In this document: in pieces, positions 1 to 8,877 of the stretch
Position numbering within the stretch: the first letter of the stretch is position 1
Layout of the letters: each line of letters begins with the position of its first letter
Position numbers and translations under genes: made by a program
From: JAHELQ01 sp965603365
Lineage (GTDB): Bacteria; Acidobacteriota; Aminicenantia; UBA2199
Assembly (NCBI GenBank): GCA_965603365.1
Contig: CBFDCR010000068.1
Location: 1-27,300, forward strand
Length of the DNA stretch: 27,300 nt
Reading direction: 5' to 3'
The notes under the pieces: model-generated
Told to the model about the DNA's origin: nothing
The model's database searches: none
What the model saw: the letters and a program-made list of their open reading frames with translations, nothing else

Positions 1-1
1 C

Positions 2-145
2 ATTTCAAATTTTGGCACCTTTAAAGTTTTAAACCGCCATAAGAAAAAAGTCTTGAATCCCAACAATCAAGAGGCCATGGTGATTCCACCCAAAAAAGTG
101 GTTAAATTTTTTCCCTCCAAGAACTTGAAAAGGTTATTGAAGTGA
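2..145 (+). CDS. HU/IHF-family DNA-binding protein, C-terminal part
   Basis: Partial gene cut by the window's left edge. Reading from base 2 gives 47 residues before TGA at 143-145. The visible part contains NFGTFKV, then RHKKK, NPNNQEAM and IPPKKVVKFFPSKNLKRLL. This is the conserved end of HU/IHF proteins: the G-F/T-F strand, the basic DNA-binding arm around the NP motif, and the PxxxVVKFxPxKxLK tail. HU proteins are small dimers that bend DNA and organise the nucleoid. Which family member this is (HU, IHF-like or a longer variant) cannot be told without the N-terminus. It ends 12-30 bases before the UspA gene and may share a transcript with it. Confidence 0.85.
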   Translation: MSNFGTFKVLNRHKKKVLNPNNQEAMVIPPKKVVKFFPSKNLKRLLK

Positions 146-175
146 AAAGCGATTAAAATGCAAAGGAATCATTTT

Positions 176-1042
176 ATGATCAAAAACATTTTGTGGGCCA
201 CCGATTTCTCCAGGGAGAGCAGGTCGTGCCTCCCTTATGTGAAGTTCCTTTCCCGGCGTCTCAACACACAGAATTATGTTCTGTACGTGCTACCTGAGTG
301 TTCCGACTGGGTGATAGAGGCAGCTTCGTTTTCCAGCGAGGATTTACACCGACAGGTCGAGGAAACCAAAAAGAAGTCCCGGGAGAAGATCGGTCAATAC
401 GGTCAAGCCATGGCGCTGGACCTCCAGGCCGTACTGCTGGAGGGAATCGCCTCCGAAGAAATTGTTCGGTATGCCAGAGAAAAGAACATGGATCTAATCG
501 TCGCCGGTCGGCGGGGCCTTTCCGGGATCGGACAATTATTGATCGGTTCCACCACTTCCCGATTGATCCGCAAGACCGAGACCCCCATCCTGGTAATCCC
601 CAGGAGTCGGCGGAAAATCGAAATTAAGAGAATTCTGGCGCCGGTGGATTTTAACGAACTGGCTCTGGTGGAGTTAAAATACGCTATTTTTCTGGCCAGC
701 CAGCTGCAGGTCGAGCTTCATGTGATCCATGTGTCCGAGTTCTTTAATTACAGGGTGCCGGTATTAAAACGGGACCAATTGATCAAAAAGATCAATGAGA
801 AGATTTCGAGGATTGCCGAAGAATACGATTATAAGATCGACAATATTGTCTATGAATTGGGGGAACCGGCCCAGAAGATCATTGAATGGTCAAAAAAGAA
901 TAAAATCGATCTCATGGTCATGACCACCAACCAGAGGAGGGGATTGGAGAAATTTTTCCTCGGCAGTATCACGGAAAAGGTCCTGTTGTATTCCGATATT
1001 CCCCTCATTGTCCTACCACCATCTTATGCTGCATCTAAGTAA
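176..1042 (+). CDS. Tandem-domain universal stress protein (UspA family)
   Basis: About 288 residues with two UspA domains in tandem. Each domain starts with a beta strand typical of the family (ILWATDFS near residue 5, RILAPVDFNE near residue 145). The first domain has an intact ATP-binding pattern G-x2-G-x9-G-S in GRRGLSGIGQLLIGS. The second domain (QRRGLEKFFLGS) lacks the first glycine, so only the N-terminal half is likely to bind ATP. UspA proteins are cytoplasmic stress and signalling proteins; no specific partner can be inferred. I chose the ATG at 176 over the in-frame ATG at 158, because AAAGGA at 162-167 sits eight bases before it and the protein then starts directly at the first strand. 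The 3' end overlaps dprA. Confidence 0.88.
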   Translation: MIKNILWATDFSRESRSCLPYVKFLSRRLNTQNYVLYVLPECSDWVIEAASFSSEDLHRQVEETKKKSREKIGQYGQAMALDLQAVLLEGIASEEIVRYAREKNMDLIVAGRRGLSGIGQLLIGSTTSRLIRKTETPILVIPRSRRKIEIKRILAPVDFNELALVELKYAIFLASQLQVELHVIHVSEFFNYRVPVLKRDQLIKKINEKISRIAEEYDYKIDNIVYELGEPAQKIIEWSKKNKIDLMVMTTNQRRGLEKFFLGSITEKVLLYSDIPLIVLPPSYAASK

Positions 1043-2111
1043 CAGTGAAGTCAACAGAATCGCCGCTCACCTCATTACCTTCAAGAACCAGAAGGCCCGG
1101 CAAAGATTAAAAAGAAGCCAGATCTCCCCGGCGCAGTTGTTTGCTCTCGGTCGAAAAGACCTCGCCGGCCTCGGATTACAATCCGAAGAAATCGAAAATA
1201 TCAAGGTGCATTGCCGGCAGATCGTCGAGCAGGAGCTCTTGAAATGCCGGGAAAATCATGTCCATATCGTTTTCGCCGAGGATGAGTGCTACCCGGCACT
1301 GCTCTCAGAGATCTACGATCCACCGGATTTTATCTATGTAAAGGGCGATAAAGAGATCCTGAAGACGGAAAAGATCTCGGTAGTGGGTTCCCGAAGGGCC
1401 ACCGCCTATGGGCGGCGGGCCCTCAACACGGTTTTGCCCGACCTGTGCCAGGTGGGCTTAACGATTGTTTCGGGCATGGCCTACGGCATCGATGCGGAGG
1501 CCCACAGGATTGCCCTGAGAGCGGGCGGCCGGACCATCGGCATAAATGCCGGGGGCTTGCTCCATCTGTACCCCGCCGGCAATATCGCCCTGCTGCGGCA
1601 GATCGAACAAGACGGCTGCATCATTTCCGAATTCCCTACCGACATTGTCCCCCGGCCCTTTTACTTCCCGGTGCGCAACCGGATTATCGCCGGTGTCTCC
1701 AGGGCTGTGCTGGTGGTGGAGGCGGCCCGGAAGAGCGGCTCACTCATTACCGCCCGGTTGGCACTGGAGCAGAATCGGGACGTGTTGGCGATTCCGGGGT
1801 CCATCGATTCGCCGTTGAGCCAGGGGACTCACTATCTCATTCAACAGGGAGCCAAATTGATCACCTCTGCTGCGGAGATACTGGAAGAGTACGGCCTGGA
1901 GTATCGGCAAAAAAATGCAGACACGGTGGTCGATTTTTCCACAAAAGAGACAAAAATACTTGACTTGATGGGGGAAAATGAGGTAAAAAGTATAGACGAT
2001 TTTGTCGACCATACGGACCTCTCGGTGGCGGAGATCCTGTCCCTGCTGATGGGTTTGAGTTTAAAAAATGTGGTGATCGAAGTCGATGGAAATTACAAGA
2101 GGTTGCTATGA
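1026..2111 (+). CDS. dprA: DNA processing protein DprA (Smf)
   Basis: 361 residues from the ATG at 1026; a TTG at 1008 would add six. DprA binds incoming single-stranded DNA and loads RecA during natural transformation, and many non-competent bacteria also keep it. Visible parts: an N-terminal helix-hairpin-helix-like region (LFALGRKDLAGLGL), then the extended Rossmann fold with VVGSRRATAYGRRAL, VSGMAYGIDAEAHRIAL, NAGGLLHLYP, SEFP and FYFPVRNRIIAGVS. The conserved GSLITARLALEQ, the VLAIPGS strand and the SQGTHYLIQQGA motif follow. The last 60 or so residues fit the winged-helix DprA C-terminal domain. It overlaps the UspA gene by 17 bases and topA by four (ATGA), so it is translationally coupled to topA. 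No Shine-Dalgarno is obvious at either start. Confidence 0.95.
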   Translation: MLHLSNSEVNRIAAHLITFKNQKARQRLKRSQISPAQLFALGRKDLAGLGLQSEEIENIKVHCRQIVEQELLKCRENHVHIVFAEDECYPALLSEIYDPPDFIYVKGDKEILKTEKISVVGSRRATAYGRRALNTVLPDLCQVGLTIVSGMAYGIDAEAHRIALRAGGRTIGINAGGLLHLYPAGNIALLRQIEQDGCIISEFPTDIVPRPFYFPVRNRIIAGVSRAVLVVEAARKSGSLITARLALEQNRDVLAIPGSIDSPLSQGTHYLIQQGAKLITSAAEILEEYGLEYRQKNADTVVDFSTKETKILDLMGENEVKSIDDFVDHTDLSVAEILSLLMGLSLKNVVIEVDGNYKRLL

Positions 2112-4207
2112 AGAAAAAGACACTGGTCATTGTGGAATCACCGGCCAAATCGAATACCATCTCCCGCTATCTGGGCTCCGACTATTTAGTCAGCTCCTCC
2201 ATGGGCCATGTGCGGGACTTAAATCCCCAAAAATTGAGCATCGATGTTGAGAATAATTTCAAGCCCCACTATGAAGAGTTGAAAGATAAAAAGAAGATAA
2301 TAAGGGAATTGAAAGACCTGTCGGCCAAAAGCCAGGAAATCCTGTTGGCCCCCGATCCCGACCGGGAGGGCGAGGCCATCGCCTTTCATTTAAGAGAAAT
2401 ACTCAAAGAGATCAACGATCGGATTCATCGGATTTTTTTCAACGAGATCACCCAGAAATCCATCCAGCAAGCCATCCAGAACCCCCTGGATATCGATATC
2501 GATAAATTCAACTCCCAGCAGATGCGGCGTATCCTGGATCGCCTGGCGGGTTATAAAATCAGCCCGGTGCTGCAGAAGAAGATCGGCGGTCCCCTATCTG
2601 CCGGCAGAGTACAATCAATTGCCCTTAAATTGATCGTGGAACGGGAAAGGGAGATCCAGGCTTTTGTCCCGGAAGAGTACTGGACCATTAAGGCGGAACT
2701 GGAGGGATCGAGGCAGCCGATCTTCACGGCCAAGCTGGAAAAGCACGGCGGTAAAAAGCTCAAGATAGAGAACAAGGAACAGGCGGACCATATATTGGCC
2801 CGCTTAAAGGAGAATGACTATATTCTTCAGAAGATCAAGAAGAGATCGAAAAAACGCAAACCCCCGCCGCCTTTTATCACGTCGAGCCTCCAGCAGGAAG
2901 CGTATCGGAGATTCAAGTTTTCCGTCAAGCGGACCATGAGGCTGGCCCAGGAATTGTATGAAGGCATTACGCTCCAGGGCGGCGAGGCCACCGGCTTGAT
3001 CACCTACATGCGTACCGATTCTTACCGCATCGCCGGCGAAGCGATAGGCGCGGCTAAGGGTTTTATTGAAAAGACCTTCGGCGAAGAGTACTATCCCGAT
3101 AAACCCAATTTTTACAGCAGCAAAAAGAAGATCCAGGATGCCCACGAAGCCATCCGGCCCAGCCTCCCCTTCCGGCAGCCCCAGGAGGTCAAAAATTTTC
3201 TCAACGATTCCCAGTATAAGCTTTACACCTTGATCTGGAACCGCTTCATGGCCTCCCAGATGCAGGAAGTCAGAATCGAGGAGACCACCTTCGAGATTGC
3301 CAACGGCGAATACCTGTTCATCATCAAAGGAGAGGTGGTGAAGTTTGACGGTTTTTCCAGAGTGTTAAAGCTGGAATCCACCGAAGAACAATTGCCTCCG
3401 CTGTCCGAAGGTGAGACCTTAAAGGAGCGAAAAGTGATACCGGAGCAGCACTTTACCAAACCCCCGCCCCGGTATACGGAGGCTGGCCTGGTGAAGGTGC
3501 TGGAAGAAAAGGGCATCGGCCGCCCCTCCACCTATGCCAAAATCATCGATACCCTGGGCAAACGGGATTACGTTTACCGGGAGGAGAAGAAATTCGTACC
3601 CACCTTGCTGGGTATCCGGGTGGTGGAGTACCTGGAAGAGAATTTCAAGGATATCATGAAATACAATTTCACGGCGGAACTGGAAAAACAACTGGATATG
3701 GTGTCCGAAGGCAAGCTGGACTGGGTGAAGGGGATCGAAGGGTATTATAAAAAACTGGCGGAAGACCTGGGCAGGGTCAATGAGATGAAAAAAATCGACC
3801 TGCTGATCGGTAAAAAATGTCCCCAGTGCGGCAGCGAATTGGTCAAAAAATACTCCCACAAGACCCGCGGCTGGTTCGTGGGCTGCACCGGTTATCCCGA
3901 GTGCCGGTATACCGAAAAAGTAGCCGAAGACGATACGACTAAAAAAGACGAAATTTTAGAAGAGAAATGTCCCCAATGCGGCCAGCCGCTGGTGAAACGT
4001 TACTCCCCCAAGACACGGCAGTACTTTACCGGCTGTTCCGGCTATCCCAAATGTAATTACATTGCCGCCAGTAAAGAGAATCTGGGCGATTGCCCCCAGT
4101 GCGGTAAGCCGTTGGTCAAGAGATTTTCCCGGAAAACCAGGCGCTATTTTCTCGGCTGTTCCGGTTACCCGGAGTGCAAATATATTCAGGGAAGGAAGAA
4201 AAAGTGA
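2108..4207 (+). CDS. topA: DNA topoisomerase I (type IA)
   Basis: 699 residues. Relaxes negatively supercoiled DNA by single-strand passage through a 5'-phosphotyrosine intermediate. The N-terminal Toprim domain shows LVIVESPAKSNTISRYLG and the acidic motif APDPDREGEAIAFHL. The catalytic tyrosine is Tyr300 in GLITYMRTDSYR. Further family signatures are QMRRILDRLAGY near residue 138, SAGRVQSIALKLIVERE near residue 164 and GIGRPSTYAKIIDTL near residue 467. Three zinc ribbons of the CPQCG...GC.GYP.C type begin at Cys571, Cys621 and Cys662, the usual C-terminal layout of bacterial TopA. Start is the ATG overlapping the dprA stop (ATGA). The stop overlaps the GTG of trmFO, so dprA, topA and trmFO are coupled. 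Confidence 0.98.
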   Translation: MKKKTLVIVESPAKSNTISRYLGSDYLVSSSMGHVRDLNPQKLSIDVENNFKPHYEELKDKKKIIRELKDLSAKSQEILLAPDPDREGEAIAFHLREILKEINDRIHRIFFNEITQKSIQQAIQNPLDIDIDKFNSQQMRRILDRLAGYKISPVLQKKIGGPLSAGRVQSIALKLIVEREREIQAFVPEEYWTIKAELEGSRQPIFTAKLEKHGGKKLKIENKEQADHILARLKENDYILQKIKKRSKKRKPPPPFITSSLQQEAYRRFKFSVKRTMRLAQELYEGITLQGGEATGLITYMRTDSYRIAGEAIGAAKGFIEKTFGEEYYPDKPNFYSSKKKIQDAHEAIRPSLPFRQPQEVKNFLNDSQYKLYTLIWNRFMASQMQEVRIEETTFEIANGEYLFIIKGEVVKFDGFSRVLKLESTEEQLPPLSEGETLKERKVIPEQHFTKPPPRYTEAGLVKVLEEKGIGRPSTYAKIIDTLGKRDYVYREEKKFVPTLLGIRVVEYLEENFKDIMKYNFTAELEKQLDMVSEGKLDWVKGIEGYYKKLAEDLGRVNEMKKIDLLIGKKCPQCGSELVKKYSHKTRGWFVGCTGYPECRYTEKVAEDDTTKKDEILEEKCPQCGQPLVKRYSPKTRQYFTGCSGYPKCNYIAASKENLGDCPQCGKPLVKRFSRKTRRYFLGCSGYPECKYIQGRKKK

Positions 4208-5535
4208 GCCCAAAGGTCGTCATCATCGGCGCCGGTCTGGCCGGGGTGGAAGCCGCCTACCAGGTATCGAAACGGGGCATCCCGGTGGATTTATATGAAA
4301 TGCGGCCCACCGTCAAAACCGAGGCCCACCAAACCGGGTTTGCCGGTGAGTTGGTGTGTTCCAATTCCCTGGGGTCAACGGAAGTAACCTCGGCATCCGG
4401 TCTTCTCAAAAAAGAGCTGGAGATATTGGATTCCTTTTATTTAAAGGTGGCCCAGAAGAGCCGGGTGCCAGCCGGCAGCAGCCTATCGGTGGATCGGCTG
4501 CACTTAGCCGAAGCGATCGACCGGGAGTTAGAAGTCATGGAGGGGGTGAATGTCATTCGCCAGGAGATCAAAGAGATACCCTCCTCCGATGATCCGGTGA
4601 TCATCGCCAGCGGTCCCCTGACCAGTGCCGATTTTGCCCGGGCCATCACCACCGTGACCATGCGTAAAAACCTGTTTTTTTACGACGCCACCAGCCCGAT
4701 TATCAAGGCCGACACCATCGATATGAACCGGATGTTCCGGGCTTCCCGCTACGACAAAGGGGAAGCCGATTTTCTCAACCTACCCCTGAACCGGCAGCAG
4801 TACGAAGAGTTTGTGGCGGAGTTGGTGAAGGCCGAAACGGTGGAATTAAAAGATTTTGAGAAGGGGCTCTTCTTCGAGGCCTGCCTGCCCATCGAAGAAA
4901 TTGCCCGCCGGGGTCCCCAATCCTTAGCCTTCGGCCCCCTAAAACCGGTGGGCCTGCTTGATCCTGCCAGGGGAGAGATACCCCACGCGGTGATTCAACT
5001 ACGGCAGGACGATCTGAAGAGTCAATTTTATCAATTAGTTGGTTTTCAAACCCGGCTCAAATGGGGAGAACAGAAGAGGATATTTCGGATGCTGCCGGGT
5101 TTAGAGGAGGCCCAATTTGAACGCTACGGCCGCATGCACCGCAACAGCTATATCAGCGCCCCACTGATCCTCAATAAATTTTACCAGACCAAATTCAAGG
5201 AAAACCTCTTCTTTGCCGGTCAAATCAGCGGCGTGGAGGGATATGTGGAGGCCATCGGTTCCGGCCTGGCGGCCGGTATCTTTGCCGCCAAACGGGCATT
5301 AGCCGAGCCCCTGTACAACTTTCCCGAAGAGACCGCCAATGGCGCCCTGATCCACTACATCACCCAGGCCAACTGGAAAGATTTCCGACCCACCAGGTTC
5401 ACCTTCGGCCTGCTGCCGGACCTGCCGGATCGCTACAAATCCCGGAAAGCCCGGGGCAAAAAAATAAAAAAGGAGATGAAGGCCAGAATTGCCCTGGAAG
5501 CCTTACATAAATGGTTAGAGAAAGCCGGTATTTAG
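4204..5535 (+). CDS. trmFO: Methylenetetrahydrofolate-tRNA-(uracil-5-)-methyltransferase TrmFO
   Basis: 443 residues. FAD- and folate-dependent enzyme that makes 5-methyluridine at position 54 of the tRNA T-loop. An N-terminal dinucleotide-binding motif VVIIGAGLAGVEAAYQ binds FAD. Cys52 in ELVCSNSLGS and Cys227 in FFEACLPIEEIARRG match the two cysteines reported as important in Bacillus subtilis TrmFO (Cys53 and Cys226). RRGPQSLAFGPLKPVGL and FAGQISGVEGYVEAIGSGL are also typical of the family. Start: GTG at 4204, overlapping the topA stop (GTGA), with GGAAGG just upstream; a GTG at 4174 in the same frame is less likely. The end overlaps xerC by 25 bases. Confidence 0.97.
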   Translation: MSPKVVIIGAGLAGVEAAYQVSKRGIPVDLYEMRPTVKTEAHQTGFAGELVCSNSLGSTEVTSASGLLKKELEILDSFYLKVAQKSRVPAGSSLSVDRLHLAEAIDRELEVMEGVNVIRQEIKEIPSSDDPVIIASGPLTSADFARAITTVTMRKNLFFYDATSPIIKADTIDMNRMFRASRYDKGEADFLNLPLNRQQYEEFVAELVKAETVELKDFEKGLFFEACLPIEEIARRGPQSLAFGPLKPVGLLDPARGEIPHAVIQLRQDDLKSQFYQLVGFQTRLKWGEQKRIFRMLPGLEEAQFERYGRMHRNSYISAPLILNKFYQTKFKENLFFAGQISGVEGYVEAIGSGLAAGIFAAKRALAEPLYNFPEETANGALIHYITQANWKDFRPTRFTFGLLPDLPDRYKSRKARGKKIKKEMKARIALEALHKWLEKAGI

Positions 5536-6395
5536 ATGATTATTTGCAGCAACTGCGGGACATCAGGAAGTTTTCTCCCCACACCGTCAAGGCCTACCGC
5601 CAGGATATTGAGCAATTTCTCGATTATTTCAAAGAGAACAATTTAAAGGTCCAAAGGGACACCATTCGCGATTTTATCGCCTTTATTTTCAAAAGAACCC
5701 GCAACAAAGCCACCGTATCGCGCAAGATATACGCCGTCAAATCTTTTTTTGCCTATCTATTGAGGAACGGGAAGATTGACAAAAACCCCTTTGACGGTAT
5801 CTCCACCCCCAGGACCGACCGGAAGATCCCCCAGATTTTAACGGAAAAGGAGATGATGGCCTTCCTGGATCGGCTGCCGGAGGCCAATTTTTTAGAGATC
5901 CGCAACAAAGCCATCTTTGAGTTCCTGTACGCCACCGGCCTGCGGATTTCCGAGCTCACCGGTCTCAAGATCGGCGACATTTCGATGGCCGAAGGGCTGG
6001 TGCGGGTTTTGGGTAAAGGTAAAAAGGAGCGCATCGTCCCCTTCCATTCCCAGGCCCGGCAGATGCTGCTGAAATACCTCCGGGAAGCCGGAAAAAAATT
6101 CAAAAGGGAGATCGAGTTCGTTTTCCTCAATGCCCGGGGCGGCAAGATCACGGAACGCTCGGTAGAGCGAATACTGGATAAGACCTACAAGGAGGTCATG
6201 GACTCCGACAAGAAGGTCTATCCCCATCTCTTCCGCCACTCCTTTGCCACCCACCTGCTGCAGCGGGGGGCGGACTTGAGGGTCATCCAGGAGCTGCTGG
6301 GCCACGCCAACCTCACCACCACCCAGAAGTACACCTCCTTAAATTACAAGGACCTGGAAGCCTCCTACCGGCAGTTCCATCCCCGGGGCGGATGA
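5511..6395 (+). CDS. xerC: Tyrosine recombinase XerC/XerD type
   Basis: 294 residues. Site-specific recombinase of the family that resolves chromosome dimers at dif. The N-terminal SAM-like core-binding domain covers about residues 1-90 (KFSPHTVKAYRQDIEQFL). The catalytic domain carries the complete set: Arg145 in ATGLRISEL, Lys169 in GKGKKER, His239 and Arg242 in HLFRHSFATHLL, His265 in LLGHANL and the nucleophile Tyr274 in TQKYTSL. The position directly after trmFO corresponds to codV/xerC in the Bacillus dprA-topA-trmFO-xerC block, which favours XerC over a phage integrase. The ATG lies 25 bases inside trmFO in another frame, so translation is probably coupled. Whether it is XerC, XerD or the only Xer cannot be decided here. 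Confidence 0.93.
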   Translation: MVRESRYLDDYLQQLRDIRKFSPHTVKAYRQDIEQFLDYFKENNLKVQRDTIRDFIAFIFKRTRNKATVSRKIYAVKSFFAYLLRNGKIDKNPFDGISTPRTDRKIPQILTEKEMMAFLDRLPEANFLEIRNKAIFEFLYATGLRISELTGLKIGDISMAEGLVRVLGKGKKERIVPFHSQARQMLLKYLREAGKKFKREIEFVFLNARGGKITERSVERILDKTYKEVMDSDKKVYPHLFRHSFATHLLQRGADLRVIQELLGHANLTTTQKYTSLNYKDLEASYRQFHPRGG

Positions 6396-6398
6396 ATC

Positions 6399-7403
6399 AT
6401 GAAAGGTAAAAAACTTTTTCCCCTGCTGCTGCGGATTGTCGTCAGCATCGCCCTGATCGGCTATTTTCTCCTTATCCTGACCCAAAAACAGGGCGGACTG
6501 GCCGCCGCCTTCTACAAGCTCCTCTCCGCCTTTGCAGACGCGTCCCTCCAATGGCTGCTGCCCGCCTTATTACTGCACTTAGTGGGCTACAGCCTCATCA
6601 GCCTGCGCTGGAAAATATTGCTCAAAGCCCAGGCCGCGGAGGCCCGCTTCGCTCAACTCTTCCTGTTCTATTTCATGGCCGCCTTCTTTAACCTGGTGCT
6701 CCCCTCCACCATCGGAGGCGATGCCGTCCGGGCCGTGAAGAGCCGCACCCTCACCGGCAGCACCGCTAAATCGGCCATGGTGGTCATCATCGAACGCCTC
6801 ACCGGGCTGCTGGCCCTGATCCTGATCGCCGCCGCCGCCTTAGCCCTGAGGCTCTCGGAAAGAAGCGGCCGGGTCCAGTTCATCTGGCTCTTCTTGGGCC
6901 TCGGTATCCTGGGCTTCTTCCTGCTAACCGTTCTGGCCCACCCCCGGCTGGGCCCCAAAATTTTAAAAAGGACACTCCGGTTGCTTCCCGCCAGACTCCG
7001 GCCGACCGTGGAGCGGGCCTACGAAGCAGTGGCCGTCTACTACCGGCGTCCCGGTATCCTGCTCCTCTCCCTGGCCATCAGCCTGCTCTTTCAATTCAAC
7101 ATGGTTGTCTACTACTACCTTATCGCCCTGGCCCTGGGCCAACAGCCGTTGTTTCTCGATTTCATGCTCTTCATCCCGGTCATGATCTTCCTGCTTATGG
7201 TGGTGCCGGCCATCAACGGTTTGGGGGTGCGCACCGCCGGCTTTAAAGAATTAATGAGATTCCCCGCCGCCTATGCCCTGGCCGCCGAGATGCTGGACTT
7301 AGGCATGCGCATCGGCTACGGCCTCTTGGGCGGTCTCCTCTTCCTGATCTACCGCCGCCCCAAAGACCACACCCATAATTCGCAGCCCGACAGTGGTAGT
7401 TAA
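6399..7403 (+). CDS. Flippase-like multi-span membrane protein (LPG synthase TM / UPF0104 family)
   Basis: 334 residues with about eight hydrophobic segments, starting LLRIVVSIALIGYFLLIL and including LLFQFNMVVYYYLIALAL. The family pattern is clear: F-F-N-L-V-L-P-S-T-I-G-G-D-A-V-R near residue 95 followed by IIERLTGLLALI. This matches the lysylphosphatidylglycerol synthase transmembrane region / UPF0104 / AglD-like group, whose members are thought to move or modify lipid-linked substrates. No soluble MprF acyltransferase domain follows, so lipid aminoacylation is not supported. Only three bases separate it from xerC, and it carries a purine-rich GGGGCGGA upstream. It ends tail-to-tail with the nucleotidyltransferase gene, sharing TTAA. 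Residues after 320 are a short polar tail. Confidence 0.85.
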   Translation: MKGKKLFPLLLRIVVSIALIGYFLLILTQKQGGLAAAFYKLLSAFADASLQWLLPALLLHLVGYSLISLRWKILLKAQAAEARFAQLFLFYFMAAFFNLVLPSTIGGDAVRAVKSRTLTGSTAKSAMVVIIERLTGLLALILIAAAALALRLSERSGRVQFIWLFLGLGILGFFLLTVLAHPRLGPKILKRTLRLLPARLRPTVERAYEAVAVYYRRPGILLLSLAISLLFQFNMVVYYYLIALALGQQPLFLDFMLFIPVMIFLLMVVPAINGLGVRTAGFKELMRFPAAYALAAEMLDLGMRIGYGLLGGLLFLIYRRPKDHTHNSQPDSGS

Positions 7404-8281
7404 AGGTCATAGATGCCGTGGGGGGTGATGATCTGGTGGTGATGGGCGGCATTGGTCAGGGTCAGGCGGCCGGTGACGATGCAGTGGGAGAGGCGGGAGC
7501 GGCCGGAAACGGTCGTCTCTTCCCAGAGGATGGAGTCCTCGACCCTGGAGTCGGGAGAGATGGAGACATCCCGGGAACATACATTTACCGGCGGGAGGCC
7601 GAGATATTTTAGATAGTCGAAGTTGGCCCTATAATAGAGCCGGGGGGTGCCCACATCCAGCCAGGGGCCATTGTAGGCCAGCACGCCTATTTTAAAGTCA
7701 TGCCGTTTCAATGAATCGAAAAAGCTGGTGTCCTCGATCTTTTCCACCACCCGTTTCTTGAGCAAGGCCGCGCCGGTATACATATAGGATCTCCCCGTCG
7801 GCGACCTGTCTCTGCCCCGCCTTACCCCCACCAGGAGATCCCCGTCGATCTCAAGAGAAGCATACGCTTCATCAAGGTTGGGCCGCACCAACAGCAGGCC
7901 GTCGGCATCCATATGGGTCAACTTTGTCCACATCTCTTGTACCGGGATGTCCAGGAACACATCGCCGTTGACCACCAGCAGGAGGTCAGCCAGGCAGTCG
8001 AGGGCGGCCCGCAGGATCCGGCTGCCCGACAGGATCTCTTCATGAAACAGGCGGAGGTGGGGCCGGGGGGCCAGGCAGGCCTCGATCTCTTCGGCCCTGT
8101 AGTGAAGATTGACGAATCCTCGCTTGAGGCCTTTTCCGGCGATTTGATCCAGCATCATCTCCAGCAGGGGGGTACCGTTTAACGGAAAGAGGGGCTTGGG
8201 TTTAAGGTCCGACAGCGGTCTGGCCCGCAGCCCCCGGCCGCCGGCCAGGATAAAGAAGGGAATGTCGGCCGCTCTCTCCAT
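7400..8281 (-). CDS. Sugar-phosphate nucleotidyltransferase (GDP-mannose pyrophosphorylase-like)
   Basis: 293 residues. The N-terminal nucleotidyltransferase signature FILAGGRGLRARPLSDLKPKPL carries the glycine-rich loop, the Arg and the Lys that bind NTP. A metal-binding aspartate is in LVVNGDVFLDI and the sugar-binding end in PWLDVGTPRLYYRANFDYL. Such enzymes make NDP-sugars from sugar 1-phosphates. The shape fits the mannose-1-phosphate guanylyltransferase / heptose-1-phosphate guanylyltransferase / MurU group; sugar and nucleotide cannot be assigned from sequence alone. The last 60 residues (VSISPDSRVEDSILWEETTV) look like a short left-handed beta-helix segment. Twelve bases separate it from the CYTH gene upstream, so it is probably the last gene of the ispB-like operon. 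The stop overlaps the convergent membrane protein gene. Confidence 0.88.
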   Translation of the reverse strand: MERAADIPFFILAGGRGLRARPLSDLKPKPLFPLNGTPLLEMMLDQIAGKGLKRGFVNLHYRAEEIEACLAPRPHLRLFHEEILSGSRILRAALDCLADLLLVVNGDVFLDIPVQEMWTKLTHMDADGLLLVRPNLDEAYASLEIDGDLLVGVRRGRDRSPTGRSYMYTGAALLKKRVVEKIEDTSFFDSLKRHDFKIGVLAYNGPWLDVGTPRLYYRANFDYLKYLGLPPVNVCSRDVSISPDSRVEDSILWEETTVSGRSRLSHCIVTGRLTLTNAAHHHQIITPHGIYDL

Positions 8282-8293
8282 GATTGGATTCTT

Positions 8294-8848
8294 TCAGGCA
8301 AACGTCATGAATCCCTTTTGCCCGGTTTTGTAAAACAGGCTGCGGTAATTTTCCACGATATAGTCGTCTTTCGTAAATCCCAGTTCCCCACTGACCGTAT
8401 CGATCTCTACTTCCCGGCCTTCGATCTCGATAAAGTTGCCGATAGGGGTCTCATCCATCATGACCGTTACCTTTCCCCGGGTATAGACCTGGCGATATTT
8501 CTCGTATATAAAAACTATGTCAAGGCCCAGGCCCAACAGAATGGCCTTGAATATGTCAAAGTCTTTGACCATCGTCTCTATCTCTTCCCTTATTTTATAG
8601 CCTGCGGTTTTTTGTTTCTCTGGGGAGGGGCTTTTGAAGGTCAAAGTGTTCCGGCTGCCGGTTTTCCTTAATCTGAGCAGGCAGTTTTTTTGAGCCAGCC
8701 GGTAATCTGCGCTGTCAAAGACGATGTTGTACTCAAAACTCCTTTTATGGAAAACCCGAAAGCCGCACTCTATTAGTCGATTGTTTATTGCCGCCGTGTC
8801 GTCTATCTTAATTTTAATTTCAATTTCCAGATGATTCGATGCCCGCAT
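8294..8848 (-). CDS. CYTH-domain protein (CyaB / class IV adenylate cyclase-like)
   Basis: 184 residues. Near the N-terminus is the EIEIKIKI signature (ExExK) of the CYTH fold. Further conserved charged strands of the triphosphate tunnel follow: LLRLRKTG, NTLTFKSP, KIREEIET, VTVMMDETPIGNFIEIEG. CYTH enzymes bind triphosphorylated substrates and metal; the family contains class IV adenylate cyclase, thiamine triphosphatase and inorganic triphosphatase. The GNFIEIEG element fits the CyaB-like branch, but activity cannot be chosen from sequence. An AGGTGAG sits just before the ATG. It lies 29 bases after the polyprenyl synthase gene and 12 before the nucleotidyltransferase, in one transcription unit. 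Confidence 0.85.
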   Translation of the reverse strand: MRASNHLEIEIKIKIDDTAAINNRLIECGFRVFHKRSFEYNIVFDSADYRLAQKNCLLRLRKTGSRNTLTFKSPSPEKQKTAGYKIREEIETMVKDFDIFKAILLGLGLDIVFIYEKYRQVYTRGKVTVMMDETPIGNFIEIEGREVEIDTVSGELGFTKDDYIVENYRSLFYKTGQKGFMTFA

Positions 8849-8877
8849 ATCTCACCTGCATCCCCCGATGGCTTGAC

